Source: Microglena sp. YARC (lineage: Eukaryota > Chlorophyta > Chlorophyceae > Chlamydomonadales > Chlamydomonadaceae). Taken from it: a stretch of DNA of 64,000 bases. The notes under the pieces were generated by a model, which saw only the letters and a program-made list of their open reading frames with translations, was not told the origin of the DNA and did not search any database. A program made the position numbers and the translations under genes. Positions 63,913 to 64,000 of the stretch are shown here, piece by piece; within the stretch, counting starts at the first letter, position 1, and every line of letters starts with the position of its first letter. Location: positions 130,783,262 through 130,847,261 of the forward strand of contig CM039462.1 of the NCBI GenBank assembly GCA_022414725.1. The letters run 5' to 3'.

Positions 63913-63980
63913 TGATGGCTCAATGGCAGAGCTCCTTCAACGACATAGGTGCCGGGTTTGAATCCCCACAGGTGCGCTTA
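63913..63980 (+). other. tRNA-like sequence with A and B boxes
   Basis: TGGCTCAATGGCAGAGCTC resembles a D arm, and GGGTTTGAATCCC a T arm with B box. The anticodon and acceptor stems are weak. It probably derives from a SINE or tRNA pseudogene. Confidence 0.3.
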
Positions 63981-64000
63981 AGTGTTTGCGGTCGCTGTCA

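Overview
The window is nuclear DNA of a eukaryote, most likely a green alga or another member of the green plant lineage. The evidence is two genes with GT-AG introns, one of which encodes a plant-type PNPOx-like split-barrel protein, together with LINE and Copia-like retrotransposons and telomere-like TTTAGGG motifs inside one repeat. I cannot name the species. There are no prokaryotic operons, and most long open frames here are read through simple repeats.

Layout. 1-4532: about 2.5 copies of a 1.82 kb tandem unit, each carrying a 660-672 bp MITE-like element with a TGA target duplication. 4533-11485: a candidate short exon, a CATGCATG-rich minisatellite, then 5 kb of very G-rich minisatellite that gets noisier towards a gap of exactly 1000 N (11486-12485). 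12486-20850: sequence that partly repeats 4533-11485 with many single-base differences, probably an assembly or polishing artefact. 20850-25900: low-information DNA with a second partial copy of the 1.82 kb unit. 25918-34436: a LINE fragment holding nested insertions: a 5.0 kb Copia-like element (TSD GAGTT), itself hit by a LINE 3' end, and a 5'-truncated second LINE (TSD GAGGATGAAAT).

Genes. A five-exon gene on + (35203-44466, 379 aa) encodes a PNPOx-like/HugZ-type split-barrel protein. A gene on - (62757 down to 48811, ten exons visible, 5' end outside the window, 499 aa visible) encodes a putative glycosyltransferase: an O-fucosyltransferase-like segment followed by a GT8-like domain with DxD. 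I built both models by hand. Exon phases are consistent at all 13 junctions, though one boundary (exon 4 of the first gene) has several possible acceptors.

Main observation. In both genes, nearly every intron carries tandem copies of the end of a neighbouring exon, including its splice site. Downstream of an exon there are copies of its 3' end with the GT donor; upstream of an exon there are copies of its 5' end with the AG acceptor. Copy number runs from 1 to about 18. At exon 4 of the PNPOx-like gene the copies stay in frame, so alternative acceptors would add 20 or 32 residues, and the acceptor AG appears to come from a synonymous CGG to AGG change in the duplicated coding sequence. I consider this exon-edge duplication the most interesting candidate for an undescribed process in the window.
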